Part shown: in pieces, positions 8,881-18,255 of the stretch
How the letters are laid out: each line of letters opens with the position of its first letter
Numbering within the stretch: position 1 is the first letter of the stretch
Origin: VHCN01 sp964589935
Lineage (GTDB): Bacteria > Verrucomicrobiota > Verrucomicrobiia > Limisphaerales > VHCN01
NCBI GenBank assembly: GCA_964589935.1
Contig: CAZPVD010000010.1
Span: forward strand, 1 to 64,000
Direction: 5' to 3'
Length of the DNA: 64,000 nt
Position numbers and translations under genes: made by a program
The notes under the pieces: generated by a model
The model's input: the letters and a program-made list of their open reading frames with translations, nothing else
Database searches by the model: none
Told to the model about the DNA's origin: nothing

Positions 8881-11800
8881 CATCCGCATTCCTCCGCCGC
8901 TGGGTGTTTGGCGGTATTTTTGCAGTTGCAGCTCTCGTCGCGCTGGTCCCGGACGGGACTGCGGCTGGCCTGTCGCGTTTGGAGCGCGAGCGTCGTCTTG
9001 AGGAATTCCGCCGCCTTTCATTGCAGGATGAAAACGGGCAAATCCCCACCAACGCCTTGATGCAGGCTTGGGTGCAAAAACGCAGCATGGTCGTGGACCC
9101 GCAGCCGTGGGCGGGTTTCCAGCCGCTCGATGGCGCGTCCACCACGTCAGGCCAGAGGCTCACGGCGGGCATCCAGCCTTCGGCGTGGACTTCACTCGGC
9201 CCGCTGAACATCGGCGGGCGCGTGCGCTCGATTGTCTTCAACCCGACCGATCCAAACAGCATCTGGGTCGGCAGTGTCAGTGGCGGCATCTGGAAAACAA
9301 CGGACGGCGGAACGAACTGGTCACCGCAGGCCGATTTCATGGCGAACCTCGCGGTCAGTTGCATGGTGATTGACCCGTCGAACCCGAACACTCTTTACGC
9401 GGGCACCGGCGAAGGCTTCTTCAACATTGATGCCCAGCGCGGCGCAGGCATTTTCAAGACAACGGACGGCGGCGTGACATGGTCGCAGCTCGCCTCCACA
9501 ACCAACGGGAATTTTTTCTTCGTCAACCGTCTGGCGATTCACCCGACCAATCCGCAGATTCTGCTGGCGGCGACGCAGATCGGCATTTTCCGCACCACGA
9601 ACGGTGGCACGTCGTGGACGCGCGTTTTCAACGGCGAAATTTTGGATGTGCAGTTGAATCCTGTTGACGGTTCGACTGCGGTGGCCGGCGGCCGCAACTC
9701 ACGGGCGATTTATTCTAACGATGGCGGCCAGAATTGGCTGCCGGCGACTGGTTTTGCGTCAACTTCGGGCTTCATAGACGGCCGTATTGAACTGGCGTTC
9801 GCACCGAGCGCGCCGAACATCGTCTATGCCTCGCTGGACAACAACAGCGGCGAACTTTACGTGTCCGGCGACAGCGGCGCGACTTACACCCTGCGCAACG
9901 GCTCAACCGGCTATCTGTCTCAGCAGGGTTGGTATGCGAATGCCCTCTGGGTGGCGCCCAACGACACGAACGTGCTCATCGTGGGCGGCCTCGACTTGTG
10001 GCGGAGCACCGACGGTGGCCAGACGTTGAACCAGATCAGCCAGTGGTTCAGCGCGCCGGCTTCCGCGCACGCCGACCACCACGTCATCGTCCCCTCGCCG
10101 CTGTATGACGGCACAAACAATTTCACCGTCTATTTCGGCAACGACGGCGGCATCTATCGCGCGGACAACACCGCTACGGTTGTCCTGACATCCGGCTGGC
10201 TGCAGATGGATCACGGGCTGGGCATCACGCAGTTGAACGGCGTCGCGGTGAACACCATTTCCGGCACTATCGTCGGTGGCGCGCAGGACAACGGCACGAT
10301 GCGTTTCACGCCGGTGGGCGGGCCGTTCCGATGGGTCGAGTATTTCGGCGGAGACGGCGGTTACACGCAGGCGGATCCAACGGACCCGAACTTTTTCTAC
10401 GGTGAATATGTGTTCCTCAACATCCACCGCAGCACCGATGGCGCGCTCAGTGCGAATTATATTTTCACCGGGTTGACCGATGCGGAACAGGGAGAAGCCA
10501 ACTTTTACGCGCCGATCTTGCTCGATCCGAACAACCCCAACACGCTGCTTGGTGGTGGCGCGAGCCTGTGGCGCAGCACTGACGTGAAATCGCAGATACC
10601 CACATGGGCTGCGATCAAACCGCCGACGGACCCGGTGTTTCCTGAATTCATCAGCGCTATCGCGATGGCCAAGGGCGCGCGCGATCTGATTTGGGTCGGC
10701 CACAATGACGGCGAAATCTTCGTCACGACCAACGGCACCGCTTCCACGCCGACGTGGTCGCGCGTGGATCGCGGTTCGCCGGGCCTGCCGCGGCGCATGT
10801 GCCTGAGTCTCACGGTTGATCCCAACGACAGCACTCGCGTGTATGCGACGTTCGGCGGATTCAACACCAACAACGTCTGGACCTCCACAAACTATGGCGT
10901 TTCGTGGGCCAATGTTTCCGGCAATTTGCCCGCGTTGCCCGTTCGCACGCTTGCCGTGTCGCCGACGAATCCCAAGTTCCTTTACGCCGGCACGGAGGTC
11001 GGCATCTTTGCCAGCGCGAATGGCGGGTCTTCGTGGTCTCCCAGCAACGAGGGGCCGGCGAACGTCGCCGTGAACCAGCTCTTCTTCACCGGCAACACGT
11101 TGTATGCCGCCACGTATGGGCGCGGGCTGTTTGCCACGACGGCGGCGCAGACCTCGCCGGATGGCATCCTCGAAGTGACGGTTTCGCCCGGTGCCGGGTC
11201 GTTCCTCCTTGCCGGTTCCATCACGCCATTCTTTGTCACGGTGAACGATGCCTTGGGCGTGCCCAATGCGACGGTTCAGGCGAACGTGCTCGGGACAAAC
11301 TACGTGTTTTTCAATGACGGCACGCCGCCGGACGCCGTGCCGGGTGACAACGTGTATAGCTATAACCTTCCGGTGCCGAACACAAACGGCACGATCACCA
11401 TTTCTTTCGCGATCACGGCGCCGGGCAAGACGAACTTCAACGCGTCCTTCCGATACACGGTTCTCAGCGGGCCGGTGAACGACAACTTTGCGAATGCCAT
11501 CAAGCTGCCCGACGCGGGCGGCGTTTTCCTGGGCACCAATGCGTTTGCCACGCTCGAAGCCAACGAGCCGGTGCACGCGGGCGTGACCACGGTGGCGAAC
11601 TCGGTCTGGTATACATGGACGCCGAAGACAAGCTCGCCCGTCATCATTGACACGCTCGGCAGCGCGTTCGACACGGTCGTCGCCGTTTATACAAACAGCA
11701 CGCTGGCCACGCTCGGCGTGGTTGCCGCCACAAACGACGTGCTGACCCCGGGCGGATTGGTCCTGCAGGGCTACGTGCAGTTCAACGCTGTTGCCGACGT

Positions 11801-13466
11801 GACTTATCACATCGCCATCGCCGGCGCGAACAGCGCCGAATCGGGCGTGTTCCGTGTGCGGCTCGAACCCAACGGCCTTCCGGACACGACTCGTCCGACC
11901 GTTGCCATCGCGTTCCCGCCGAGCGGGCTGATCACGACCAACACCCAGATGACTGTCACCGGCACGGCCAACGATCCAGGCGTCAGCCCGTCCGGTGTGG
12001 CGCGCGTGCTTGTCATCATCAACAATCAGGCGATCGTGACCGCCTTTGGCACCAACTCGTGGTTCGCTCCGGTGCAATTGGATCCGGGCACGAACCTGAT
12101 CCAGGTCGTTTCCGTGGATGTCGCTGGAAATTTCTCCACCATCGCCTCGGCCAGCGTCACCTGCATCGTCTTCAATCCGCCGAATGACCTCTTCGCAAAC
12201 GCCATCGCGCTTCCGGGCGGGAGCGGCTTCATCACCATCATCAACACCAACGCCACGCTTGAAGTGGGCGAGCCTTTTCACGCGGGCCGCGCTGGAGGGC
12301 ATTCCATCTGGTTCACGTTCACGCCGTTTGCCGATGGCGTGCTCTCGATCAACACCAGCAACTCGACATTTGACACCGTGATGGCCATCTACACGGGGAC
12401 GCGCGTGGACCAGCTTTCGCTCGTCTCGGCGAATGACGACGCCGGGCCGCTGTCCACCTTCAGCCAGCTCGATCAGGCCATGCGTGCGGGGGTGACATAT
12501 TCGATCGCAGTGGACGGCGTTGGCGGCGCCAACGGGCTGGTGTCCCTGCAATACAATTTCACGCCGGCCACGGTTTTCTCGCTGACAGTCGTGACCAACG
12601 GCGGCGGTTTGGTCACGCCGGGCACGGGTCTTTTTGTCAGCAACGCCACCGTGCAAGTCACAGCGGCTCCGGCTCCCGGCGTGGACTTCGTCACGTGGCT
12701 CGGCGCGGCCAACACGGTGCAAAATCCCATTACCTTGACGATGAACGGTGATCTCAGTCTCACGGCCGCTTTCGCGCCGCACGATTACGCGGACAATTTC
12801 GAAACGGGCGGCCTTGCGAAGCTCCCGTGGACTGTATCGGGCAACGCGGGCTGGTTCGTGCAGGCGACAAATTCGACGCAGACCAACATCCCGACGGGCG
12901 GCGCCTTTTTCGCGCGCAGCGGTGCCATTGGCAACAGCCAGACGAGTTCGCTCAAGCTTTCCGCCGCAATGTTCGCCGGCCCCGCGCGGTTTGCCTACCG
13001 CGTGAGCACCGAGGACAGCCATGATTTTTTCTTCTTCACGCTGACCACGGCGAACAGCACGAACATTCTCATCAACAACGCGTCAGGCGAGACGGGCTGG
13101 CAGGTTTTCCAGTTCAACGTGCCCGCCGGGACGAACACGCTCGAATGGAAATACGTGAAGGACGCCTCGTTTTCCGGCAACCTCGACGCCGTGTTCCTCG
13201 ACAACGTGGAGCTGCCGCTGGTCATCGCGCGGAACGCCGCCGTGGTCTCGCTGACGAACATTTCGGCGGCGGTTAGCGCGGTAGGCCCCGTTCCCACATT
13301 CCGCGTGTTCGGCCAGACGAACCAGCTCTATCGGATTCAAGGCTCGGCGGACTTGTTCAACTGGATCACGATTTCCACGAACGTCGCGCAGCACGGCCTG
13401 ATCGAATTCACCGATTTGCAGGCGACGAACTTCCCGCAGCGCTTTTACCGGGTCATTCTGCCGTGA
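8877..13466 (+). CDS. Large secreted Asp-box beta-propeller protein (sortilin/BNR-like), 1,529 aa
   Basis: The frame is open from 8700, but the ATG at 8877 overlaps the preceding stop (ATGA) and starts a signal peptide (FLRRWVFGGIFAVAALVALVP), so it is preferred. Residues about 80-770 contain repeated Asp boxes (TTDGGTNWSP, TTDGGVTWSQ, TTNGGTSWTR, SNDGGQNWLP, ANGGSSWSPS), the hallmark of sialidase/sortilin-type propellers; no sialidase active-site set is evident. Two homologous modules follow, each beginning NDNFANAI or NDLFANAI and containing SVWYTWTP or SIWFTFTP, separated by a TVTGTANDPGVSPSG Ig-like segment. A divergent InlB-type module (VTNGGGLVTPGTG) comes next, then a jelly-roll-like segment, and the C-terminal domain ending FYRVILP. 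It is last in the four-gene secreted operon. A carbohydrate- or protein-binding extracellular role is likely; enzymatic activity is not supported. Confidence 0.85.
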   Translation: MTSAFLRRWVFGGIFAVAALVALVPDGTAAGLSRLERERRLEEFRRLSLQDENGQIPTNALMQAWVQKRSMVVDPQPWAGFQPLDGASTTSGQRLTAGIQPSAWTSLGPLNIGGRVRSIVFNPTDPNSIWVGSVSGGIWKTTDGGTNWSPQADFMANLAVSCMVIDPSNPNTLYAGTGEGFFNIDAQRGAGIFKTTDGGVTWSQLASTTNGNFFFVNRLAIHPTNPQILLAATQIGIFRTTNGGTSWTRVFNGEILDVQLNPVDGSTAVAGGRNSRAIYSNDGGQNWLPATGFASTSGFIDGRIELAFAPSAPNIVYASLDNNSGELYVSGDSGATYTLRNGSTGYLSQQGWYANALWVAPNDTNVLIVGGLDLWRSTDGGQTLNQISQWFSAPASAHADHHVIVPSPLYDGTNNFTVYFGNDGGIYRADNTATVVLTSGWLQMDHGLGITQLNGVAVNTISGTIVGGAQDNGTMRFTPVGGPFRWVEYFGGDGGYTQADPTDPNFFYGEYVFLNIHRSTDGALSANYIFTGLTDAEQGEANFYAPILLDPNNPNTLLGGGASLWRSTDVKSQIPTWAAIKPPTDPVFPEFISAIAMAKGARDLIWVGHNDGEIFVTTNGTASTPTWSRVDRGSPGLPRRMCLSLTVDPNDSTRVYATFGGFNTNNVWTSTNYGVSWANVSGNLPALPVRTLAVSPTNPKFLYAGTEVGIFASANGGSSWSPSNEGPANVAVNQLFFTGNTLYAATYGRGLFATTAAQTSPDGILEVTVSPGAGSFLLAGSITPFFVTVNDALGVPNATVQANVLGTNYVFFNDGTPPDAVPGDNVYSYNLPVPNTNGTITISFAITAPGKTNFNASFRYTVLSGPVNDNFANAIKLPDAGGVFLGTNAFATLEANEPVHAGVTTVANSVWYTWTPKTSSPVIIDTLGSAFDTVVAVYTNSTLATLGVVAATNDVLTPGGLVLQGYVQFNAVADVTYHIAIAGANSAESGVFRVRLEPNGLPDTTRPTVAIAFPPSGLITTNTQMTVTGTANDPGVSPSGVARVLVIINNQAIVTAFGTNSWFAPVQLDPGTNLIQVVSVDVAGNFSTIASASVTCIVFNPPNDLFANAIALPGGSGFITIINTNATLEVGEPFHAGRAGGHSIWFTFTPFADGVLSINTSNSTFDTVMAIYTGTRVDQLSLVSANDDAGPLSTFSQLDQAMRAGVTYSIAVDGVGGANGLVSLQYNFTPATVFSLTVVTNGGGLVTPGTGLFVSNATVQVTAAPAPGVDFVTWLGAANTVQNPITLTMNGDLSLTAAFAPHDYADNFETGGLAKLPWTVSGNAGWFVQATNSTQTNIPTGGAFFARSGAIGNSQTSSLKLSAAMFAGPARFAYRVSTEDSHDFFFFTLTTANSTNILINNASGETGWQVFQFNVPAGTNTLEWKYVKDASFSGNLDAVFLDNVELPLVIARNAAVVSLTNISAAVSAVGPVPTFRVFGQTNQLYRIQGSADLFNWITISTNVAQHGLIEFTDLQATNFPQRFYRVILP

Positions 13467-13540
13467 TTGAAGATGGAGTGACGCGCACGTGGAGCGGCGC
13501 TGTTTTTTGCGAAGGATGACTGAAGGAATTTCTCCCGCTG

Positions 13541-13972
13541 CTACTTTGCCGGCGTCGTGATCTCAACGGACGGGCGGGAGTCGAGGATTTCCAACTGGTA
13601 AAGCGCCGAAACACGGCTGTCGTCGCGCGGCACGGGAACGGCGTTGTATTGGAAATCAACGCGGATGCGGTAGTTCACGAAGTTGGTTCCCGGCGGCACG
13701 GGAATGAGCGTTTCCCAGCGGTTGGGGAGTTGTGGAACGCGCTTCATGTCGTAGTATTTTTCGCCGATCTGGACCTTGGCGCGCACGCTTTGCGGGCGGA
13801 GCGCCTGCTGCTGGGATTCCCATGAGATTTCAACCGGGTAACTGCCGGTCTCGTTGCGTTGCTGCTGGCGGGGCGTCAGGTTCGTGAAGGACGAATAGTA
13901 GGCCGTCACGCAGCCGGACAGCAGCAGCGTCGGGAGGACGAGGCGGGCAAAATGTTTGCGCAGGCGCATCAT
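13541..13972 (-). CDS. Small lipoprotein of unknown function
   Basis: This 143-residue protein begins MMRLRKHFARLVLPTLLLSGC, a lipoprotein signal peptide with the lipobox LSGC, so it should be lipid-anchored in the outer or inner membrane. Two consecutive ATG codons (13972 and 13969) make the exact start ambiguous. The mature part is a beta-rich domain with a central segment KVQIGEKYYDMKRVPQLPNRW; I recognise no family. It is convergent with the large secreted gene, which ends 74 bp away, and divergent from the chaperone gene at 14092, with 119 bp between their starts. Confidence 0.78.
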   Translation of the reverse strand: MMRLRKHFARLVLPTLLLSGCVTAYYSSFTNLTPRQQQRNETGSYPVEISWESQQQALRPQSVRAKVQIGEKYYDMKRVPQLPNRWETLIPVPPGTNFVNYRIRVDFQYNAVPVPRDDSRVSALYQLEILDSRPSVEITTPAK

Positions 13973-14091
13973 GTGCGCGAGCGTGGCACGGCGCGAGCGG
14001 CTTTGTCAAAGGCGGAGTTCGCGCGCTTTTCGGGTTTGACCCTGCGGCGCGCGGGCGGGTAGGGTTCGCCCTCAATTTTTCGGTTACGCTT

Positions 14092-15795
14092 ATGTTCGGC
14101 ACGATTCGCAGACATTCGAGATGGCTCTGGGCCATCATCATCACGATCATCATCGTGAGCTTCGTCATTTTCTTCACGCCGGACGCCACCAAGCTGAGCA
14201 TCGAGAAGAAAGAGAAGCAATTTGGCACGATCAATGGCCGTCCGATTAGCTTGGCTGAAATCAGTGAGGCCGCGCGCGAAGCGCGGCTGGCCTTCTTCTT
14301 CCGTTACCGCCAGTGGCCTGAGCAGCGCGACATCGGCCGCATGATGGGTTTCGATCTCGACCGCGAAGCGCGCACGCATTTGCTGCTGGCCGAGGAGATC
14401 AAGCTGAACAACATCGAAGTCAGCGACGCGCTCGTCGCTGCGCACATCCGCAACAACTTCCGCGACCCGGAAAATCCGGCAAAATTTGACCCGCAGAATT
14501 ACTTCAACTTCCTCCGGCGCGACATGGCCCCGGCGGGCATTTCGCAGGAGGATTTTGAGCGGTTTCTCCGGCACGAGCTGGGCCGCATGCATCTTGGCGC
14601 GGTGTTTGGCATGAGCGGCTCGCTTGTGACCGCGCGCGCGGCCGAGGCCTTCTTCCGCCGCGAGAACGAGCAGGTCGTCACCGAGGCGGTCTTCCTGCAC
14701 GACACCAACTACGTCAACGCCGTCGTCGTCCAGCCCGCCGCGCTCGCGCAGTTCTTCACGAACCAGCTTGCGACCTACAAGATCCGCGAGCGCGCGCAGG
14801 TGAGCTACGTCGCCTTCGCGAACTCGAACTACCTCGCCGAGGCGGACAAGGTGCTCGCCGCGAACACAAACCTCGCCGCGCGCATCGAGGCCGAGTTCGC
14901 CATCCGCGGCACGAACGCGTTGCGCGACGCGGAGGGCAAGCCGCTCGCCGCCGACGAGGCGAAGAAGAAAATCCGCGACGAATTCCGCCGCGACATCGCG
15001 CGCACGAACGCCGCCGCCGCCGCGACCGTGTTCGCCAACGAGCTTTACAAGATGCAGCCCGCGTCCGCCGCCAACCTCCAGAAGCTCGCCGCCGCAAAGG
15101 GCCTGCCCGTGCTCGATTCGGGGCCGTTCGACGACCTCGACGGGCCGGCCTCGTTCAGCGCGCCGCGGCTCTTCACGCGCATCGCGTTCACCTTGAGCGA
15201 GGACACGCCGATTTCGCCGACGGTTCCGGGCGACGACGCGGTCTACATCCTCGCGCTCAAGCGCCGCTTGCCGGCCGAGAATCCGTCCTTCGAGAGCGTG
15301 AAGGACAAGGTCACCACTGATTACCGCCGCGCGCAGTCGCACGAGCAGTGCATGCAGGCCGCGCGCGCCGCGATGACGCACATCACGAACAGCCTCGCCC
15401 AGGGCAAGAGCTTCAAGGACGCCGCCGCGCTGGACAACCTCAAGGCCGTCGAGATTCCCGCGCTCACGCGACGCCTGCGGCAGTTGGCGCAACTCGACGA
15501 CCAGGGCGTGGATCTCAACCGTTACCGCGAAGTGGCGTTCAGCCTCGGCAAGGGCCGGGTGAGCCAGCCGGACACGACCTTTGGCGGGGCTTACATTTTC
15601 TACGTGAAGGATGTCGTGCCGGTGTCCGAGGAAAAGCTCCGCGCTGATTTGCCCGCGTTCACCGACGAGCTGCGCGATAGCCGCATGAACTACGCGTTCA
15701 ACGAATGGCTCAACCGCGAGGCCGAGCGATCGGGCATTTTTGCCGGACGCCAGCAGCAGGGCGAAGGCAAACAGCCGCCGCTGCCGGCTGAATAG
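14092..15795 (+). CDS. Membrane-anchored SurA/PpiD-like peptidyl-prolyl isomerase or chaperone
   Basis: The 567-residue protein opens with a basic stretch and one membrane anchor (LWAIIITIIIVSFVIFF, residues about 12-29). A SurA-N-like region follows, beginning at FGTINGRPISLAEISEAARE, as in PpiD and SurA. A long charged helical part with many Ala/Glu/Lys runs (about 200-340) leads to a C-terminal region with FSLGKGRVSQPDTTFGGAYIFYVKD segments, resembling a degenerate parvulin domain. Such proteins assist folding of envelope proteins in the periplasm, which suits a genome secreting very large beta proteins (inference). Isomerase activity is uncertain because I cannot confirm the parvulin active-site residues. 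The stop lies 28 bp before the pseudouridine synthase start. Confidence 0.85.
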   Translation: MFGTIRRHSRWLWAIIITIIIVSFVIFFTPDATKLSIEKKEKQFGTINGRPISLAEISEAAREARLAFFFRYRQWPEQRDIGRMMGFDLDREARTHLLLAEEIKLNNIEVSDALVAAHIRNNFRDPENPAKFDPQNYFNFLRRDMAPAGISQEDFERFLRHELGRMHLGAVFGMSGSLVTARAAEAFFRRENEQVVTEAVFLHDTNYVNAVVVQPAALAQFFTNQLATYKIRERAQVSYVAFANSNYLAEADKVLAANTNLAARIEAEFAIRGTNALRDAEGKPLAADEAKKKIRDEFRRDIARTNAAAAATVFANELYKMQPASAANLQKLAAAKGLPVLDSGPFDDLDGPASFSAPRLFTRIAFTLSEDTPISPTVPGDDAVYILALKRRLPAENPSFESVKDKVTTDYRRAQSHEQCMQAARAAMTHITNSLAQGKSFKDAAALDNLKAVEIPALTRRLRQLAQLDDQGVDLNRYREVAFSLGKGRVSQPDTTFGGAYIFYVKDVVPVSEEKLRADLPAFTDELRDSRMNYAFNEWLNREAERSGIFAGRQQQGEGKQPPLPAE

Positions 15796-15823
15796 CCGCC
15801 GCCACTTCACGCCGCGTCATCCC

Positions 15824-16684
15824 GTGGCATCTCCGATCAAGCTCTCTTCGCCCGCGACGCGCGAGTTCTGGGAAATCCCCGTGCTGCACGAGGACCCGCA
15901 CCTGCTCGCCCTCGACAAGCCCGCCTGCCTGCTGAGTTCGCCCGACCGTTACGATCCGAACCGTCCGAACCTCATGCGCCTGCTGCACGAGGGCATCGCG
16001 CGCGGCGCGCCGTGGGCGCGCGAGCGCGGGCTGGGCTACCTCGCCAACGCGCACCGGCTGGACTTCGAGACGACCGGCGTCTTCCTGCTCGCGAAGGACA
16101 AGCCGGCGCTCGTCGCGCTCGCGGAGCAGTTCAATATGGCGAAGCCGGAGAAGATTTACGTCGCGCTCGTGCATGACGCGCCTGCTGAAAATCATTTCAC
16201 CGTGGACGCTGCGCTTGCGCCGAATCCGGCCCGTGTTGGTGAGATGCGCGTGGTTCCGAAGGGCGGCAAGAAATCCGCCACGGAATTCGAGGTGATGGAG
16301 CGGTTCAACGGTTTCACGCTGATCAAATGCCGGCCGCTCACGGGGCGCACGCACCAGATTCGAGCGCACCTGCGCCACGTGAAGCTGCCCATCGTCGGCG
16401 ACGCGGTTTACGGTGGCGGGGCGCTGCTGCTTTCGCACATCAAGTCTCGCTACAACCTCAAGCCCGGCCGCGTCGAGCGCCCGCTGCTCTCGACGCTTGC
16501 GCTGCACGCGGAATCGCTCGCGCTGAAGCATCCCGTGACCGGCGTGGATGTGGTCATCACCGCGGAGTGGCCGAAGGATTTGCGCGTGGCGATAAAGTAT
16601 CTGCGACTTTATGCGGCGGAAACCGCAGGGAAGGCTTCAGTGCCGGGCGAGCAGGGTGACGAGCCGCCAGCCGATGTAGAGTGA
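15824..16684 (+). CDS. RluA-family RNA pseudouridine synthase
   Basis: The 286-residue protein carries the RluA-family signature NAHRLDFETTGVFLLAKD with catalytic Asp80, followed by the family strand segments YVALV and RTHQIRAHL. RluA-type enzymes isomerise uridine to pseudouridine in rRNA or tRNA. The frame extends upstream to a TTG at 15740 inside the preceding gene. The GTG at 15824 is preferred because it lies 28 bp after that gene and removes a low-complexity Arg/Ser extension. No S4 domain is present. Its 3' end overlaps the convergent LysE gene by 48 bp. The exact target base cannot be told from sequence. Confidence 0.92.
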   Translation: MASPIKLSSPATREFWEIPVLHEDPHLLALDKPACLLSSPDRYDPNRPNLMRLLHEGIARGAPWARERGLGYLANAHRLDFETTGVFLLAKDKPALVALAEQFNMAKPEKIYVALVHDAPAENHFTVDAALAPNPARVGEMRVVPKGGKKSATEFEVMERFNGFTLIKCRPLTGRTHQIRAHLRHVKLPIVGDAVYGGGALLLSHIKSRYNLKPGRVERPLLSTLALHAESLALKHPVTGVDVVITAEWPKDLRVAIKYLRLYAAETAGKASVPGEQGDEPPADVE

Positions 16685-17314
16685 GAGCATGAGCAGCCCG
16701 AGGCCCGAGGCGTGCGAGAGGCGGAGGAGTGTTCTCTCCGAAAGTTTCTGGTGTCCGAGCGACGCGCCCCACGCGAGCAGCGTGAACCACGCCTGCGCGC
16801 CGACGCCGACGCCGAGCACGCACGCGAGCTTGCTCTCGATGGGCGGGTCCACCCACTGGTGCGCGGTGAACGTCGCCGCCAGCGCGATCCAGAGCAGCAG
16901 CACGCTCGGATTGCCGAGCATCCGCACGAAGCCCGTCATGAACGCCGTGTGAGGCCGGAGCTTGTGCTCGATGATCTCAGCGCTGGCGGAGACCTTGGGG
17001 ATTTTCGGCGCGAGAAGGTATTTGAAGCCGAGGAAAATCATCAGCAGGAAGCTGATGAGTTCCAGCGCGGCGCGGATGTAGCGCGAGTCCAGCAGCGTGG
17101 AGGCGCCGGCAAATCCGAGCGCGCAATACGTCGCGTCCATCACCATCGCACCTGCCCCGATGAGCGTCGCGCGCAGGAAGCCGCGCTGCGCGCCCTCGTT
17201 GATGATGCTGATGTTGATGGGGCCGACGGGGATGTTGTAGAGGAAGCCGGCGAGGAAGCCGGTCGTGAAGCTGATGCCCAGCTCCGTGAGTTCGTGCGGT
17301 GTCAGGTGGCCCAT
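16637..17314 (-). CDS. LysE/RhtB-family amino-acid exporter
   Basis: This 225-residue hydrophobic protein has about six membrane segments. The N-terminal region FLAGFLYNIPVGPINISII corresponds to the conserved pore-helix motif of LysE transporters (G-x3-PGP-type, here NIPVGPIN). A charged loop about residues 104-120 separates the two membrane halves. The family exports amino acids or related small molecules. It overlaps the end of the pseudouridine synthase gene on the other strand by 48 bp and lies 89 bp downstream of pssA on the same strand. Substrate is unknown. Confidence 0.88.
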   Translation of the reverse strand: MGHLTPHELTELGISFTTGFLAGFLYNIPVGPINISIINEGAQRGFLRATLIGAGAMVMDATYCALGFAGASTLLDSRYIRAALELISFLLMIFLGFKYLLAPKIPKVSASAEIIEHKLRPHTAFMTGFVRMLGNPSVLLLWIALAATFTAHQWVDPPIESKLACVLGVGVGAQAWFTLLAWGASLGHQKLSERTLLRLSHASGLGLLMLSLYIGWRLVTLLARH

Positions 17315-17403
17315 GTGCGCGCGATTTTAGCGGGTGGCGGTTGCGTTCAACGCCGGATAATCAAACACAGAACACGTTTCCCCGGTTGCCACCTTCATGT
17401 TTT

Positions 17404-18255
17404 TCATCCCTTGATGTCCGATGAGTCGTCGTCTTCGTCCTCGTCCTCGATGTCGTGGATCATCTGTTTGGAAATGTTAGGCCGGATGAATCCGTAAAGC
17501 AGGTAGGCTGTGAACACAATCGAGAGCACGGCCGGCCCGATGGTGTCCCACGCGAAAATGAAGAAGCCGATGACGACGATGATGACGACGAACTTGGTGA
17601 ACGGCCGGCGCGTGCGCCAGTCGAGTTTCTTGAAGGACGGATACTTCACCTCGCTCACCATCATGAACGAAAGGAACAGCAGGATCACCGGCAGCAGGAA
17701 GCGCCAGTTGGCCTTGGAGAAATTCTGTTCGTCCCACCACATCAGCAGCATGGTCAACGAGGCGACGAGACCCGCCGCGGCGGGAATCGGAAAGCCCATG
17801 AATTCGCTGCCGCCACTGGAGTCGGGCTGCGCGGACAGGCAGTTGAAGCGCGCCAGCCGCAGCGCGCCGCAGATGAGATACAGCGCCGCGATGAACCACC
17901 CGATCTGCGGCTGGTTCGCGAACACGTCACGCAGCACGATGCGGTGCACGAGGAATGCCGGCGCGACGCCGAACGAAACAACATCCGCCAGTGAATCAAA
18001 CTCGCGCCCGAACGGGCTTTCCTTGCCGCCCATGCGCGCCACGCGGCCATCGAACAGATCGAAAATGCACGCGAGCAAAATATAGAACAGCGCCTCCTTG
18101 ATCCTCGGATACGGCGGCACCAGCTCGGCCTCGACGATGCGCGTGATGGCGAGGAAGCCGCAGAAGAGGTTGCCCGCCGTGAGCAGGTTCGGCAGGAAGT
18201 ATATCTTGAGCCTGCCGTTGCCGGCGCCGCCGGGTGCGTTGGGACTGGTTGTCAT
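17404..18255 (-). CDS. pssA: CDP-diacylglycerol-serine O-phosphatidyltransferase
   Basis: PssA joins CDP-diacylglycerol and serine to give phosphatidylserine in the inner membrane. The CDP-alcohol phosphotransferase motif is visible as DGRVAR, then a spacer, then GREFDSLADVVSFG (pattern D-G-x2-A-R-x8-G-x3-D-x3-D). Hydrophobic segments cover most of the 283 residues. The C-terminal tail is unusually acidic and hydrophilic (QMIHDIEDEDEDDDSSDIKG). The ATG abuts the stop of psd with no spacer, so the two consecutive steps to phosphatidylethanolamine are co-transcribed and probably translationally coupled. Confidence 0.95.
   Translation of the reverse strand: MTTSPNAPGGAGNGRLKIYFLPNLLTAGNLFCGFLAITRIVEAELVPPYPRIKEALFYILLACIFDLFDGRVARMGGKESPFGREFDSLADVVSFGVAPAFLVHRIVLRDVFANQPQIGWFIAALYLICGALRLARFNCLSAQPDSSGGSEFMGFPIPAAAGLVASLTMLLMWWDEQNFSKANWRFLLPVILLFLSFMMVSEVKYPSFKKLDWRTRRPFTKFVVIIVVIGFFIFAWDTIGPAVLSIVFTAYLLYGFIRPNISKQMIHDIEDEDEDDDSSDIKG

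Noticed and set aside
9903..13022. Antisense open frame of about 1,040 codons opposite the Asp-box protein
   Set aside because: Composition is Arg/His/Gly-rich shadow sequence; the plus strand encodes recognisable Asp boxes and other domains throughout.
15740..15823. TTG at 15740 as the start of the pseudouridine synthase
   Set aside because: It would overlap the end of the chaperone gene and add an Arg/Ser-rich stretch outside the family; GTG 15824 fits better.
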